From Alphaproteobacteria bacterium (GTDB lineage: Bacteria > Pseudomonadota > Alphaproteobacteria > UBA2966 > CAIVPW01), in the NCBI GenBank assembly GCA_018658465.1, contig JABHVE010000155.1, positions 1 through 37,338 of the forward strand: 37,338 nt of DNA. Direction: 5' to 3'. The notes under the pieces were generated by a model. It ran no database searches and was not told the DNA's origin. It worked only from the letters and a program-made list of their open reading frames with translations. The position numbers and the translations under genes were made by a program. Each line of letters begins with the position of its first letter. Position 1 is the stretch's first letter. Below, one piece after another: positions 1-7,604 of this stretch.

Positions 1-302
1 GACAGGGAATCCGGGCCAGTGGTTCGCAAAAAAGGATCGCCGCCAAGCGCCCGCCGAGTCGGCTGGCCATCGCCGGTTGCTACGGGTCTACCCGCACCGT
101 CCAGGGCGGTAAAGCGAATGGAGAACAACCGTCGACCAGCGTCAATTAAGGTGGGCAGATCAATGATGCCCGTCCCCGCCTGATCCTGGTCCACATGGAA
201 CAACAAGGCCCGTTCATCACCGATGCCTGCGGCCGCCACCGGCGTCGCTGCCAAGGCGGCAACAAAAATCCCGCGCACAATCAGATCGGATTTGCTCTTC
301 AT
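1..302 (-). CDS. Exported protein, N-terminal part; possible di-haem oxidoreductase/cytochrome c family (partial)
   Basis: The gene starts at an ATG at 302 and runs off the left edge, so only about 100 residues are visible. A GGGGAG ribosome-binding site lies about 9 nt upstream. The first 24 residues (MKSKSDLIVRG, then an Ala-rich stretch ending AAAG) form a signal peptide, so the product is periplasmic. The visible part ends with GRRLFSIRFTALDGAGRP, a TGDGQPTRR stretch and PFLRTTGPDSL. This pattern resembles the region just before the first CxxCH in di-haem oxidoreductase (DHOR)-like proteins, where a GPD-x-x-SC-x-x-CHN motif normally follows. The haem motif itself lies outside the window, so the family call is an inference. 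It lies 63 nt downstream of the TPR gene on the same strand and is probably co-transcribed with it. Confidence 0.5.
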   Translation of the reverse strand, partial: MKSKSDLIVRGIFVAALAATPVAAAGIGDERALLFHVDQDQAGTGIIDLPTLIDAGRRLFSIRFTALDGAGRPVATGDGQPTRRALGGDPFLRTTGPDSL

Positions 303-365
303 GTCATGGTCTCCCCGACTACATCTTCGCAAAAAACTGCAACGCCTTAGGCTCTGATCGGCATA

Positions 366-1112
366 CTAGGGGATCAACCCGTATTCCCGATATTTTTCCT
401 GATAGGTCACTTCGTTGGGTTCCATGGTAAAGGCAATCACCAAATCCGCCCGGGCCATTTCGGTTTCGCCCAAACCTTCGAACGCCATGGCCCGGTTGAA
501 CACCGGCAACGCCGTCGCCGCCCCCAGGTTTAGGGCTGTGGTGAAGTCATCGACGGCTTGCTGCCAGAACCGCATTTCCAAAAACGTCCGTCCGCGATTG
601 GAATAAGCAACCGTGTTGCCCGGGTCCAAGGCAATGACGGCGGTGTAATCGATAATTCCCTGTTCGTACAAGCCCATTGCGACCCAAGCGGTTCCGCGAT
701 TGTCCAAGGCAGCGGAAAACGTCGGATCCAACGCCAGGGCTTCTGTGTAATCCTCGATCGCCAAGTCAAAAATGCCGATGGCGTAGAACGCGATGCCGCG
801 ATTGTTTAGAACGCGCACGCGAAACGCCGTGGGGTATCCGATGTCGAGCCCCGCATCGTAATCCTCCACCGCCGCTGCGAAATCTCCTTTTTTGCGCAGG
901 GCATCCGCGCGATACGCCAACACGGCGGCCAAGTCCCCCGGTGGCAAGGTGCCAGCCTCGATGGCGCGGGTGGCATAAAACACAGCCAAGTCCCAATCCC
1001 GGTTCGCCAGGGCTTGATAGGCGGCCAGCCCGTCGGCGGGCGCCTGGGCCATCACCGGCGCAGAAATCAGGCCGACGAAAATTGCCGCCACAAATGCAAA
1101 ACGCATCAACAT
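366..1112 (-). CDS. Exported tetratricopeptide-repeat (TPR) protein
   Basis: The protein has about 248 residues. The ATG at 1112 (or 1106) is preferred because it places a clean signal peptide (MRFAFVAAIFVGLISAPVMAQ) at the N-terminus; the reading frame is open further upstream, but that would bury the signal. The mature part consists of consecutive TPR units with the typical W/Y-LG-Y-A-P spacing, seen in segments such as NNRGIAFYAIG, DNRGTAWVAMG and YSNRGRTFLEM, each followed by an A-x-x-D-Y/F-x-x-A-L-x-L-D-P helix. TPR arrays are protein-protein interaction scaffolds, and this one would act in the periplasm. It is transcribed away from the divergent hydrolase gene (start 1184) and towards the partial exported redox-like gene. 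The binding partner cannot be told from sequence. Confidence 0.8.
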   Translation of the reverse strand: MLMRFAFVAAIFVGLISAPVMAQAPADGLAAYQALANRDWDLAVFYATRAIEAGTLPPGDLAAVLAYRADALRKKGDFAAAVEDYDAGLDIGYPTAFRVRVLNNRGIAFYAIGIFDLAIEDYTEALALDPTFSAALDNRGTAWVAMGLYEQGIIDYTAVIALDPGNTVAYSNRGRTFLEMRFWQQAVDDFTTALNLGAATALPVFNRAMAFEGLGETEMARADLVIAFTMEPNEVTYQEKYREYGLIP

Positions 1113-1183
1113 GGGCGCACGATACCACATGAACACATCTGGTTTATTGGACTTGCCATGCGGCGATGCGCCACACTGATCGG

Positions 1184-1879
1184 ATGACAAAGTTGAAACG
1201 GTTAAAACGATTTCTCGCGCAGGTAATTGTTGTGGCAACCATGACCCCAGCGGCGGCGATCAGCGCTGAATTCACCGCGATAACATTGCCCGGAGGCATC
1301 GTTGTTGAGTTCGCGGTTGTCCTGCCCGACGGCTATTCCGCGGATCGCGAATGGCCCGCCGTTTTGGCATTTCCACCAGGGGGGCAAAACAAGGCCATGG
1401 TGAATTCCGGAATGGGATGGTGGGAATCCGAAGCTAAGCGCCGGGGCTTTTTGGTGTTCAGCCCCGCCGCCCCCACCAGTGGGTTATTTTTCGACGGCAG
1501 CCGCGATTTGATCGGCCCGTTCGCCCAGGCCTTGTTGGATCAGTACCCGATCGCCGGCGGCAAATTCCATGTGGGGGGAATCAGCAACGGTGGCATCAGC
1601 GCATTTACCGCCGCCCTTGATCATCCCGACTTATTTCTGTCCATCACGGTGATGCCGGGGTTCCCCCGGGACGATGATCTGGCTCCAATCAGCCACATGA
1701 AAATCAACATGTTCGCGGGGGAAAGCGATACTCCATGGGTGGCGCAGATGGTCCGAACTAACGATGCGCTGATCGCCTTGGGTGCCGATGTTTTCATGGA
1801 AGTGGTGCCCGGTGCCGGTCACACCATGCCGTCGTTGGCGGGGCCGGGGGCGTCACGGCTGTTCGATCTGTTGCCCTGA
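1184..1879 (+). CDS. Secreted alpha/beta hydrolase, PHB-depolymerase/feruloyl-esterase-like
   Basis: The product has about 231 residues. The start at 1184 (MTKLKRLKRFLAQ) gives a basic N-terminus and a signal peptide ending near AAAISA; an in-frame ATG at 1166 is an alternative. The serine-hydrolase nucleophile elbow is GISNGG (G-x-S-x-G), preceded by GGKFHVG. A C-terminal GAGHTMPSL supplies a candidate catalytic histidine, and FAGESDTPW a candidate acid. The layout (PPGGQNKAM early, nucleophile mid-protein, short lid) matches the esterase D/PHB depolymerase/feruloyl esterase clan. A carboxylic-ester substrate is expected but cannot be named. The 3' end overlaps the converging ABC permease gene by 61 nt. 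Confidence 0.78.
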   Translation: MTKLKRLKRFLAQVIVVATMTPAAAISAEFTAITLPGGIVVEFAVVLPDGYSADREWPAVLAFPPGGQNKAMVNSGMGWWESEAKRRGFLVFSPAAPTSGLFFDGSRDLIGPFAQALLDQYPIAGGKFHVGGISNGGISAFTAALDHPDLFLSITVMPGFPRDDDLAPISHMKINMFAGESDTPWVAQMVRTNDALIALGADVFMEVVPGAGHTMPSLAGPGASRLFDLLP

Positions 1880-2859
1880 TTCCAGCGGTTGTTTAGCCAC
1901 AGCATTGGCGTTGCAATCAGCCCCTGGGGCAGCAGCACGACTGAGGCCATAAACACCATCCCCAGAGCCAGCAGCCAGAAATCCCCCAGCAGGCCCGACA
2001 GGAAGGATTCTGCCAGGCGTACGGCGACGGCCCCCAAGAATGCCGCCAGCAAAATGTTGCGCCCCCCAAGTGCCACCCAAATCAGCACCTCGGCAGACAA
2101 GCCAAACCCGATCAGGCTGGGAGACGCGAAGCCGTCGGTGGCAACAAACAAAGCCCCCGCCAACCCGGCGATGGCAGCCCCCAGAACAAACGCCCCCAGG
2201 CGCACAACGAACACCGAATAGCCAAAATGCCCAAGACGATCGGGGTTGGCACTGACCGCCGTCAACAAGGCGCCCATTCGGGATCGCAACAGGCGGTCCA
2301 GGCCCACATAGACCACGGCCGCGATCACCAGCACGGTGTAGAACATGGGCACCGGATTAAAGGGATCGGCGGCCCAGGTTGCCAAGGCAGGCACCCCCAC
2401 CAATCCGTTGTCACCGCCTAAGGCGTAAAACCCGCGCACGGCCTGTTCGACGACCACCGCCACCGACAAGGTGATGATCGCCAGATAGGCACCGGACACA
2501 CCCCGACCCCAGAATAAAAACCAGCCCAGAGCGGCGGCGGCCAGGGCGGCCCCGCCCACCGAAACCGGCAACGCGATCCACGGCTGAGCCAACAGTTCGG
2601 AAAGTATGCCGTCGCCAAAAAGCCCCATGGTCATGGTCGCCATGACATAGCCGCCGATGCCGAAAAACACCGCGTGGCCAAATGTAAGCATGCCCGCCCG
2701 GCCCCACAGCAAAGACAACGACATGGCGAACATGCCGAACAGCACATAGCGGGTGGCTTGGCCGGTCCAATAGCCACTGCCCAGGACCGGGATCAATGCC
2801 AGGGCGACAAAAACAATCGCCGCCAGGGTCAGCGAAAAAGATGCGCTAAGGCGGTTCAA
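1819..2859 (-). CDS. ABC transporter permease, LivM/UrtC type
   Basis: This inner-membrane permease of a branched-chain amino acid/urea/amide-type importer has about 346 residues if it starts at the TTG at 2859, which overlaps the TGA stop of the upstream permease gene (TTGA). The reading frame extends to 2961, but that part lies entirely inside the neighbour and is unlikely to be translated. Many hydrophobic segments are visible, together with the family pattern YVLFGMFAMSLSLLWGRAGMLTFGHAVFFGIGGY in the first third (stretch G-x-x-(S/T)-x-G-x-A-x-F) and the cytoplasmic EAA-like loop near SRMGALLTAVSANPDRLGHFGY. It is the last gene of the minus-strand operon. Its C-terminal tail (after WLNNRW) is hydrophilic and overlaps the end of the converging hydrolase gene. 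Confidence 0.88.
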   Translation of the reverse strand: MNRLSASFSLTLAAIVFVALALIPVLGSGYWTGQATRYVLFGMFAMSLSLLWGRAGMLTFGHAVFFGIGGYVMATMTMGLFGDGILSELLAQPWIALPVSVGGAALAAAALGWFLFWGRGVSGAYLAIITLSVAVVVEQAVRGFYALGGDNGLVGVPALATWAADPFNPVPMFYTVLVIAAVVYVGLDRLLRSRMGALLTAVSANPDRLGHFGYSVFVVRLGAFVLGAAIAGLAGALFVATDGFASPSLIGFGLSAEVLIWVALGGRNILLAAFLGAVAVRLAESFLSGLLGDFWLLALGMVFMASVVLLPQGLIATPMLWLNNRWNQGNRSNSRDAPGPANDGMV

Positions 2860-3719
2860 GGTCGCCGCCCCCGGCCCGGAAACAGCCCACCGGGACGCAG
2901 GCGGATAACCAGGATTGCCAAAACGAACACGGTGATCTGCGCCAGCACTGGCGAGATCCATCCCCCCAATACGCTATCCAAACCGCCAACCAGCCCGCCG
3001 CCCGCCACTAGGCCAGTCATTGATCCAGCACCGCCCACCAAGATCGCCAAAAATGCCGGGACCAAGAATCCCAATCCCATCTGGGGGTCGACGCTGATCA
3101 GGGGCGCGACCAAGGCCCCGGCCAATCCGGCCAGGGCTGCGCCAATGGCAAAGCTGACCTGGGTCACGCGCCCAGTGTTGATGCCCAGACTGGCGGAGGT
3201 GCCTGGACGGGCGATGACCGCCCGGGCCAGCAGCCCAAACCGGGTGCCCACCAGAACGTATCCGGCCCCGGCAATCACCGCGGTGGCCACAATCATCAAC
3301 ACAATGCGATAGGCGGGATAGCTGAACTCACCAACGGAAAAGGCCCCGTCGATGGGAACAGCGACGCTGTGGGATCCCGGGCCAAACGCCAGCACCACAA
3401 GTTGCTTGATAACAATGGAAAGGCCCCAGGTGGCCAAAATGGTATCCAACGGTCGGTGCACCACAAATCGCACCAACAAAAATTCGATGGCCAGGCCCGC
3501 CACCCCCACAACAATCGGCGCCAATGCGGCTGCCAGCCAAAATGGCGCACCGAACCCTTGGGCCACCACAACGGTGTAGGCCCCCAGCAAAAATAGCTCC
3601 CCGTGGGCAAGATTGATGATGCCCATCATGCCGAACACGATCACCAACCCCGATGCCACCAGCACCAGGATCAAAACGAACGACAATGCGTCTAAAAAAA
3701 TGGGGAAGGCTTCGATCAT
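2856..3719 (-). CDS. ABC transporter permease, LivH/UrtB type
   Basis: This is the second membrane component of the importer, about 287 residues from the ATG at 3719 (MIEAFPIFLDALSF). A TTG at 3734 overlapping the upstream stop is an alternative start. The N-terminal segment GLVIVFGMMGIINLAHGELFLLGAY is a hallmark of LivH-type permeases (G-x-x-N-x-A-x-G). About eight hydrophobic helices follow, with a conserved NTGRVTQVSFAIGAALAGLAGAL stretch and a C-terminal LIRLRPGGLFPG ending. It lies between the ATPase gene (overlap or 11-nt gap) and the LivM-type gene (4-nt overlap), so translation of the operon is probably coupled. The substrate is inferred from the binding protein and ATPases to be urea-, amide- or amino-acid-like. 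Confidence 0.9.
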   Translation of the reverse strand: MIEAFPIFLDALSFVLILVLVASGLVIVFGMMGIINLAHGELFLLGAYTVVVAQGFGAPFWLAAALAPIVVGVAGLAIEFLLVRFVVHRPLDTILATWGLSIVIKQLVVLAFGPGSHSVAVPIDGAFSVGEFSYPAYRIVLMIVATAVIAGAGYVLVGTRFGLLARAVIARPGTSASLGINTGRVTQVSFAIGAALAGLAGALVAPLISVDPQMGLGFLVPAFLAILVGGAGSMTGLVAGGGLVGGLDSVLGGWISPVLAQITVFVLAILVIRLRPGGLFPGRGRRP

Positions 3720-3730
3720 CGTGAACCCGG

Positions 3731-4420
3731 TCAAATACTCAGGTGCCGATGCACCGGGCCTTCATTATCGTTCAGGCTGTCCGATAGAACGGCGATGGGA
3801 ACTTGTTCGGCAATAACGCCGTCCGCCAAAAAGGCCACGGAGCCAGCCACGGCTTGGACCAATTCCACATGCTGTTCCACCAACAAAATTGTCAGGCCCA
3901 CGTCGTCGACGATCCGACGCAACACCGCGCCCATATCATGGATCACCGAAGGCTGAAGGCCTTCTGACGGTTCATCGAGCAACAATACCTTTGGCTTGCG
4001 CGCCAAGGCCCGGCCAATGGCCACCATTTGCTGCTCGCCCCCCGACAGTGTCCCCGCCAAACGATTGCGCAGGGGCACCAAGCCTGGAAACCAATCATAG
4101 ATTTCGACCGGCACTGGGCCGCCTAGGCCCAAATTTTCATCCACCGTGAAGTCTTCGAACAAGTCCCGCCCTTGGGGGACCGTTGCCATGCCTTGCTGAG
4201 CAATTTCAAACGCTGGGTTTCCGGTGACCAGGTGGCCATCCAAACGCACCGACCCCGACGCTGTGGCCAACAGCCCATTGCACACGTTGCACAGGGTCGT
4301 TTTGCCCATACCGTTGCGGCCCATCAACCCCATGACGGTACCCGGTTCAACGACCAGGCTAACCCCACGCAGGACGGGAACTTGGCCATACCCCGCGTGA
4401 ATATCGGCAAGCTCAAGCAT
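3731..4420 (-). CDS. ABC transporter ATP-binding protein, LivF/UrtE type
   Basis: This ATPase subunit has about 229 residues. The ATG at 4420 (MLELADIHAGYGQVPVLRG) is preferred because LivF-family proteins begin exactly at this beta-strand. The motifs are complete: Walker A GRNGMGKTT, signature LSGGEQQM, Walker B KVLLLDEPSEGL, and the switch histidine in LLVEQHVEL. The gene overlaps the 3' end of the upstream ATPase gene by 8 nt. Together the two ATPases would form the heterodimeric motor under the LivH/LivM permeases on the cytoplasmic face of the membrane. Confidence 0.92.
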   Translation of the reverse strand: MLELADIHAGYGQVPVLRGVSLVVEPGTVMGLMGRNGMGKTTLCNVCNGLLATASGSVRLDGHLVTGNPAFEIAQQGMATVPQGRDLFEDFTVDENLGLGGPVPVEIYDWFPGLVPLRNRLAGTLSGGEQQMVAIGRALARKPKVLLLDEPSEGLQPSVIHDMGAVLRRIVDDVGLTILLVEQHVELVQAVAGSVAFLADGVIAEQVPIAVLSDSLNDNEGPVHRHLSI

Positions 4421-5135
4421 CTGATCTGTTGCCGAAATACAGGGCGCGGACCTGGGGGTCATTGTGGATTTCCTGGTAGGTGCCGGTGGCCAAGATTTTG
4501 CCCTTGGCCATGACGGTCACCGGACAATCCAGGCGTTCCAGAAACCCGGTGTCGTGCTCGATGACTAAAATAGTGGCGCCGTTTTCCCCTGCCATGGTGC
4601 GGATCAAATCGACCGTGGCCGCAGTCTCAAACGCCGTCATCCCGGCGGTTGGCTCATCCAGCAGCATCAATCGGGGGCGCGCGGCCAAGACCATGCCGAT
4701 TTCCAACCATTGGCGCTGGCCATGGGACAACACGCTGGCAAGGTCGCCTGTTTTGTCCGCCAAATGGACCCGGTCTGCCAAGTGGGATTGGGGGCGGGCA
4801 CCAGATCCCCAGCGATCCCCGGCAGCCCCGGCCAAATCCAGATTTTCGGCCACGGTCAGGTCCCCGAACACGCTGGGGACTTGGAATTTGCGGCCAACAC
4901 CTAAGCGCGCGATCCGGTGCGGTGCCTGGCCACCCAATTCGGTGCCATCCAAGGTGATCCGCCCGGCAGTCGCCCGCAGGGATCCACTTATTAGATTGAA
5001 CACTGTCGATTTGCCGCAGCCGTTGGGCCCCACCAAGGCGCGCAGTTCCCCTGCGGCCAGCCCCAAGTCCACGCCATCGACTGCCGCCACACCGCCAAAA
5101 TCTTTGTGGACGTTTTGCAAAGAAAGAAAAGGCAT
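4413..5135 (-). CDS. ABC transporter ATP-binding protein, LivG/UrtD type
   Basis: This first gene of the importer operon encodes 240 residues. Walker A is GPNGCGKST, Walker B is RLMLLDEPTAGM, and the H-loop is LVIEHDTGF. The signature is unusual: LSHGQRQWLEIGM replaces LSGGQ. That SHGQ-W form, together with GRKFQVPSVFGDLTVAENL, is typical of UrtD of urea importers rather than of generic LivG. It supports a urea/short-amide type transporter, although the call rests on remembered family patterns. The start is the ATG at 5135. The divergent binding-protein gene begins 115 nt away, so both promoters share that gap. Confidence 0.9.
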   Translation of the reverse strand: MPFLSLQNVHKDFGGVAAVDGVDLGLAAGELRALVGPNGCGKSTVFNLISGSLRATAGRITLDGTELGGQAPHRIARLGVGRKFQVPSVFGDLTVAENLDLAGAAGDRWGSGARPQSHLADRVHLADKTGDLASVLSHGQRQWLEIGMVLAARPRLMLLDEPTAGMTAFETAATVDLIRTMAGENGATILVIEHDTGFLERLDCPVTVMAKGKILATGTYQEIHNDPQVRALYFGNRSDA

Positions 5136-5250
5136 GGTCTTTCGGATTTGTAGTTGACGATGGGTAGCGCCGGGTAATTACACCGCGCTATAGTACTCGG
5201 ACGGCTTCGAGCGGTCGTCCAACCGCTTGCTTCGATAACGGTACCCTAAA

Positions 5251-6447
5251 ATGCTGCGCCTACAACGTAGGAAGTTTCTGGCAACTGCCGGAGCCACTTC
5301 CCTTGCGGCTGCCGTATCGCCCTTGGGGTTCCCTGCCATCGCTCAAGGTGCCACCGTCAAAGTCGGCGCGGCGCTGCCGTTTTCCGGAGGCTTAGAACTG
5401 TTCGGCGAACAGGCGCGCTTGGGGCTAGATTTGGCCGCCGCCGAAATCAACGCATCGGGCGGCATTCTGGGGCGGGACGTCGAAATCCTGTACCGCGATA
5501 TGAAGACCGACCCCAAGACCGCCGCCGAACGCGCCAGGGAGCTGGTCCAGCGTGAAGAGGTGATGGCTGTGGTTGGCCCCATCACATCGTCAGCCCGCAA
5601 CGCCATGGTGCCGGTGATGGAAGGCCTGAAAACCCCGTTGTTATACGCCACCAATTACGAGGGCGCGGACGATGCCGGCGGCGGATGTGGGCGCTATTTG
5701 TTTTTCTTCAATACCGTCCCCAACCAAGACACCGCGCCCTTGATCCCCTGGCTTGCGGCCAACGGATATGGCGACAGTTTTTATATGTTCGGGATGAATT
5801 ATGTGTGGCCGCGCAACATGTTCCGCGCCGCGCGGGGTGTGATCGACGCCACCAAAGGCACGGTGTTGGGGGAAGAATACGCCCCGGCTGGGGAGAAAGA
5901 TTTCACCCCCGTCATCCGCAAAATCGCCAACGAAGCCCCGGAAATTTTGTTGTTCGCCCTGCCTGGTGCCGACGGCATTACCTTCATCAAACAGGCCGAA
6001 GAATTCGGATTATTGGATCAAGTCACCGTGGCGTTTTTGGGATTTTCGGAAACGTATTTGGGAGCATTCGGAGCGGGCAAGGGTGAGAACATGATCACCG
6101 GCGTGCCGTTTGTAGCGTCCGACAACGATCCAGGGGTCGCCGATTTTGTCGGCCGAGTGCGGTCCTTGCACGGCGAGGACGTGGGCATTTCGCATTATGT
6201 GTTTGCCCACTACAACGCCTTGATGGCGTTGAAATTGGGCCTTGAGGCATCCGGGGATTTGACCCGGGAAGCCGCCGTGGACGGCATGGAAGGATTGGTG
6301 TTCGACATTGCCACCGGTCGCGCTTCGATCCTCGGCAACGATCACCACACCGCCATGCAGATGTATATTGCCAAGACCGAAGATGGCACCCTGCGGGTGG
6401 CGGATCGGCTAGGAGTTATCGGGCCGGAGTCCGGCTGCAGCGTCTAG
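5251..6447 (+). CDS. Periplasmic substrate-binding protein, UrtA/AmiC-like (urea/short-chain amide or branched-chain amino acid)
   Basis: The 398-residue protein starts at the ATG at 5251. The N-terminus LQRRKFLATAGA followed by an Ala-rich stretch is a twin-arginine signal ending near AIAQG. The mature protein has the type I periplasmic-binding fold: KVGAALPFSG, the AAAEINASGGILGRDV loop, and VVGPITSSARNAMVPV. The section PLLYATNYEG followed by a C-G-RYLFFFNTVPNQ stretch is close to the UrtA/AmiC/FmdD group that binds urea or short amides. It is divergent from the four-gene permease/ATPase operon at 1819-5135, which it must serve. The ligand is uncertain without comparing the binding-pocket residues. 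Confidence 0.88.
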   Translation: MLRLQRRKFLATAGATSLAAAVSPLGFPAIAQGATVKVGAALPFSGGLELFGEQARLGLDLAAAEINASGGILGRDVEILYRDMKTDPKTAAERARELVQREEVMAVVGPITSSARNAMVPVMEGLKTPLLYATNYEGADDAGGGCGRYLFFFNTVPNQDTAPLIPWLAANGYGDSFYMFGMNYVWPRNMFRAARGVIDATKGTVLGEEYAPAGEKDFTPVIRKIANEAPEILLFALPGADGITFIKQAEEFGLLDQVTVAFLGFSETYLGAFGAGKGENMITGVPFVASDNDPGVADFVGRVRSLHGEDVGISHYVFAHYNALMALKLGLEASGDLTREAAVDGMEGLVFDIATGRASILGNDHHTAMQMYIAKTEDGTLRVADRLGVIGPESGCSV

Positions 6448-6462
6448 GCTCGTTGAGCGCCC

Positions 6463-6978
6463 ATGGAAATCGTCGCCATCGATTTTGAGACCGCCGACAA
6501 CGGTCGGGACAGTGCCTGTGCCGTTGGCTTGGTTCGCATTGTTGATGGTCAAGTCACCGACACAGACGCCTTTTTGATAAGGCCCCCCCGCGAAGATTTC
6601 ATGTTCACCCATATTCACGGCATCACGTGGAACGATGTGGAGGATGCGGACCCGTTCGAGCAGGCTTGGCCAAGGTTCAGCAAATTTCTGGAGCCTGCCG
6701 ATTTTTTTGTGGCTCACTATGCTGAGTTCGACCGGGGGGTGCTGCGCGCCTGTTGCGAAATGGCGGGGGTCGCGGCCCCTGAGACACCGTTTTTGTGCAC
6801 CGTTCGCTTAGCCCGGCAAGCGTGGGATATTCGGCCGACGAAGTTACCGGACGTTTGTGCGCATTTTGGCATCCCGCTGATCCATCACGATCATGCTTCG
6901 GATGCCATGGCCTGCGCGAAAATTACTGTGGAAGCCATTTCCCAAGATTTCGCCATCGAGTCGGCGAGACTTAAGTAA
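6463..6978 (+). CDS. DnaQ-like 3'-5' exonuclease (DEDD superfamily)
   Basis: The protein has 171 residues, with its start 15 nt after the binding-protein stop. The exonuclease motifs are visible: ExoI as AIDFETAD (Asp and Glu metal ligands), ExoII as FFVAHYAEFDRGVL (Asp), and ExoIII as HHDHASDAMACA (His and Asp, the DEDDh form). It resembles stand-alone epsilon-subunit-like exonucleases. The protein is soluble and cytoplasmic and has no extra domains. The close spacing suggests read-through from the ABC binding-protein gene, but no functional link is evident. Its role (DNA proofreading or repair, or small-RNA trimming) cannot be decided from sequence. Confidence 0.85.
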   Translation: MEIVAIDFETADNGRDSACAVGLVRIVDGQVTDTDAFLIRPPREDFMFTHIHGITWNDVEDADPFEQAWPRFSKFLEPADFFVAHYAEFDRGVLRACCEMAGVAAPETPFLCTVRLARQAWDIRPTKLPDVCAHFGIPLIHHDHASDAMACAKITVEAISQDFAIESARLK

Positions 6979-6998
6979 ATTGGCTGAAAGTTTGTACC

Positions 6999-7283
6999 TT
7001 AAGCTGCCTTGCGCTGGGCTAGGCGCACATAACAGATCAAATTCCCCTGGGGGTCGGTCTCTTCCACCACCAAACGGACATGGCGGCGGGAAATCTGCTG
7101 TGTCAGGCGGTGGTGCGCCAGCTCCCCCGCAGTCGTTGATGGGTGAGGCGCCTTTGTTCCGTGAATACGGACCGATTGGGAAACCGGGTATTTGCGCGTG
7201 TTGTTTTCTCCGTAATGGGTGATCTTTGCTTTGAATGTGCTGCCATCAAGCACTTCCACGACGTCGGCCCACAAAATATCCAC
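6999..7283 (-). CDS. Small SNase-fold (thermonuclease-like) protein lacking catalytic residues
   Basis: The protein has about 94 residues. I chose the GTG at 7283 because AAAGGA lies 6 nt upstream; a TTG at 7349 is an in-frame alternative. The pattern ADVVEVLDGSTFKAKI, then SVRIHGTKAPHP, then a TAGELAHHRL helix, then RRHVRLVVEETDPQGN follows the staphylococcal-nuclease beta-barrel. The usual DGDT is DGST and the usual R-L-x-G-I-D-A-P-E is R-I-H-G-T-K-A-P-H, so the Asp and Glu of the active site are gone. No signal peptide is present. It is probably a non-catalytic nucleic-acid-binding or structural barrel. It faces the exonuclease gene tail-to-tail with a 20-nt gap. Confidence 0.6.
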   Translation of the reverse strand: MDILWADVVEVLDGSTFKAKITHYGENNTRKYPVSQSVRIHGTKAPHPSTTAGELAHHRLTQQISRRHVRLVVEETDPQGNLICYVRLAQRKAA

Positions 7284-7423
7284 AGCTCGTCCTTTTGTAA
7301 CTACCACATATAGTGAGTTGGGTAATTGAGCACACACAATCCGGTGCAAGTCAACGGCATTGTTTCTGGTTTGTTCAAAGACTTAGGCGGTTTTCTTGAT
7401 TTGAGCATACAAGATTTCCTAGT

Positions 7424-7478
7424 AGGCAAAATCTTCCGACCGCCAATTCTTGCCGACCATGGGAGGCAAATTCTTCCG
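7424..7478. promoter_or_regulatory. Direct repeat pair upstream of the flagellin promoter (candidate activator sites)
   Basis: AGGCAAAATCTTCCG (7424-7438) and AGGCAAATTCTTCCG (7464-7478) differ at one base and are exactly 40 bp apart, about four helical turns. A weaker related stretch (GCCAATTCTTGCCG) lies between them. They lie roughly 70-120 bp upstream of the candidate -24/-12 promoter, the usual place for enhancer-binding-protein sites. That a flagellar sigma-54 activator binds here is an inference. Confidence 0.4.
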
Positions 7479-7543
7479 GGTAAAATCGCAGCAAGGCGGT
7501 ATTTTCGTGTTTATTTTCAACGCATTAGAGCTACGCCATAAAC

Positions 7544-7559
7544 AGGCATGCTCGTTGCG
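7544..7559 (+). promoter_or_regulatory. Candidate sigma-54 promoter of the flagellin gene
   Basis: AGGCATG-CTCG-TTGCG matches the -24/-12 consensus (TGGCACG-N4-TTGCW), with the invariant GG and GC exactly 10 bp apart. The predicted start near 7570 leaves a leader of about 35 nt before the ATG at 7605. Flagellin genes of alphaproteobacteria are commonly sigma-54 dependent. In the remainder of the 321-nt gap (7284-7604) I see no gene, only the direct repeats noted separately. Confidence 0.55.
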
Positions 7560-7604
7560 AGGGATATTGCGCACAAAGTCCTGGGAAGGTCCGAGGTCGA
7601 CCCT

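Noticed and set aside
7548-7604. Upstream start codon for flagellin
   Set aside because: The ATG at 7548 falls inside the -24/-12 element and would add 19 residues before the conserved flagellin N-terminus.
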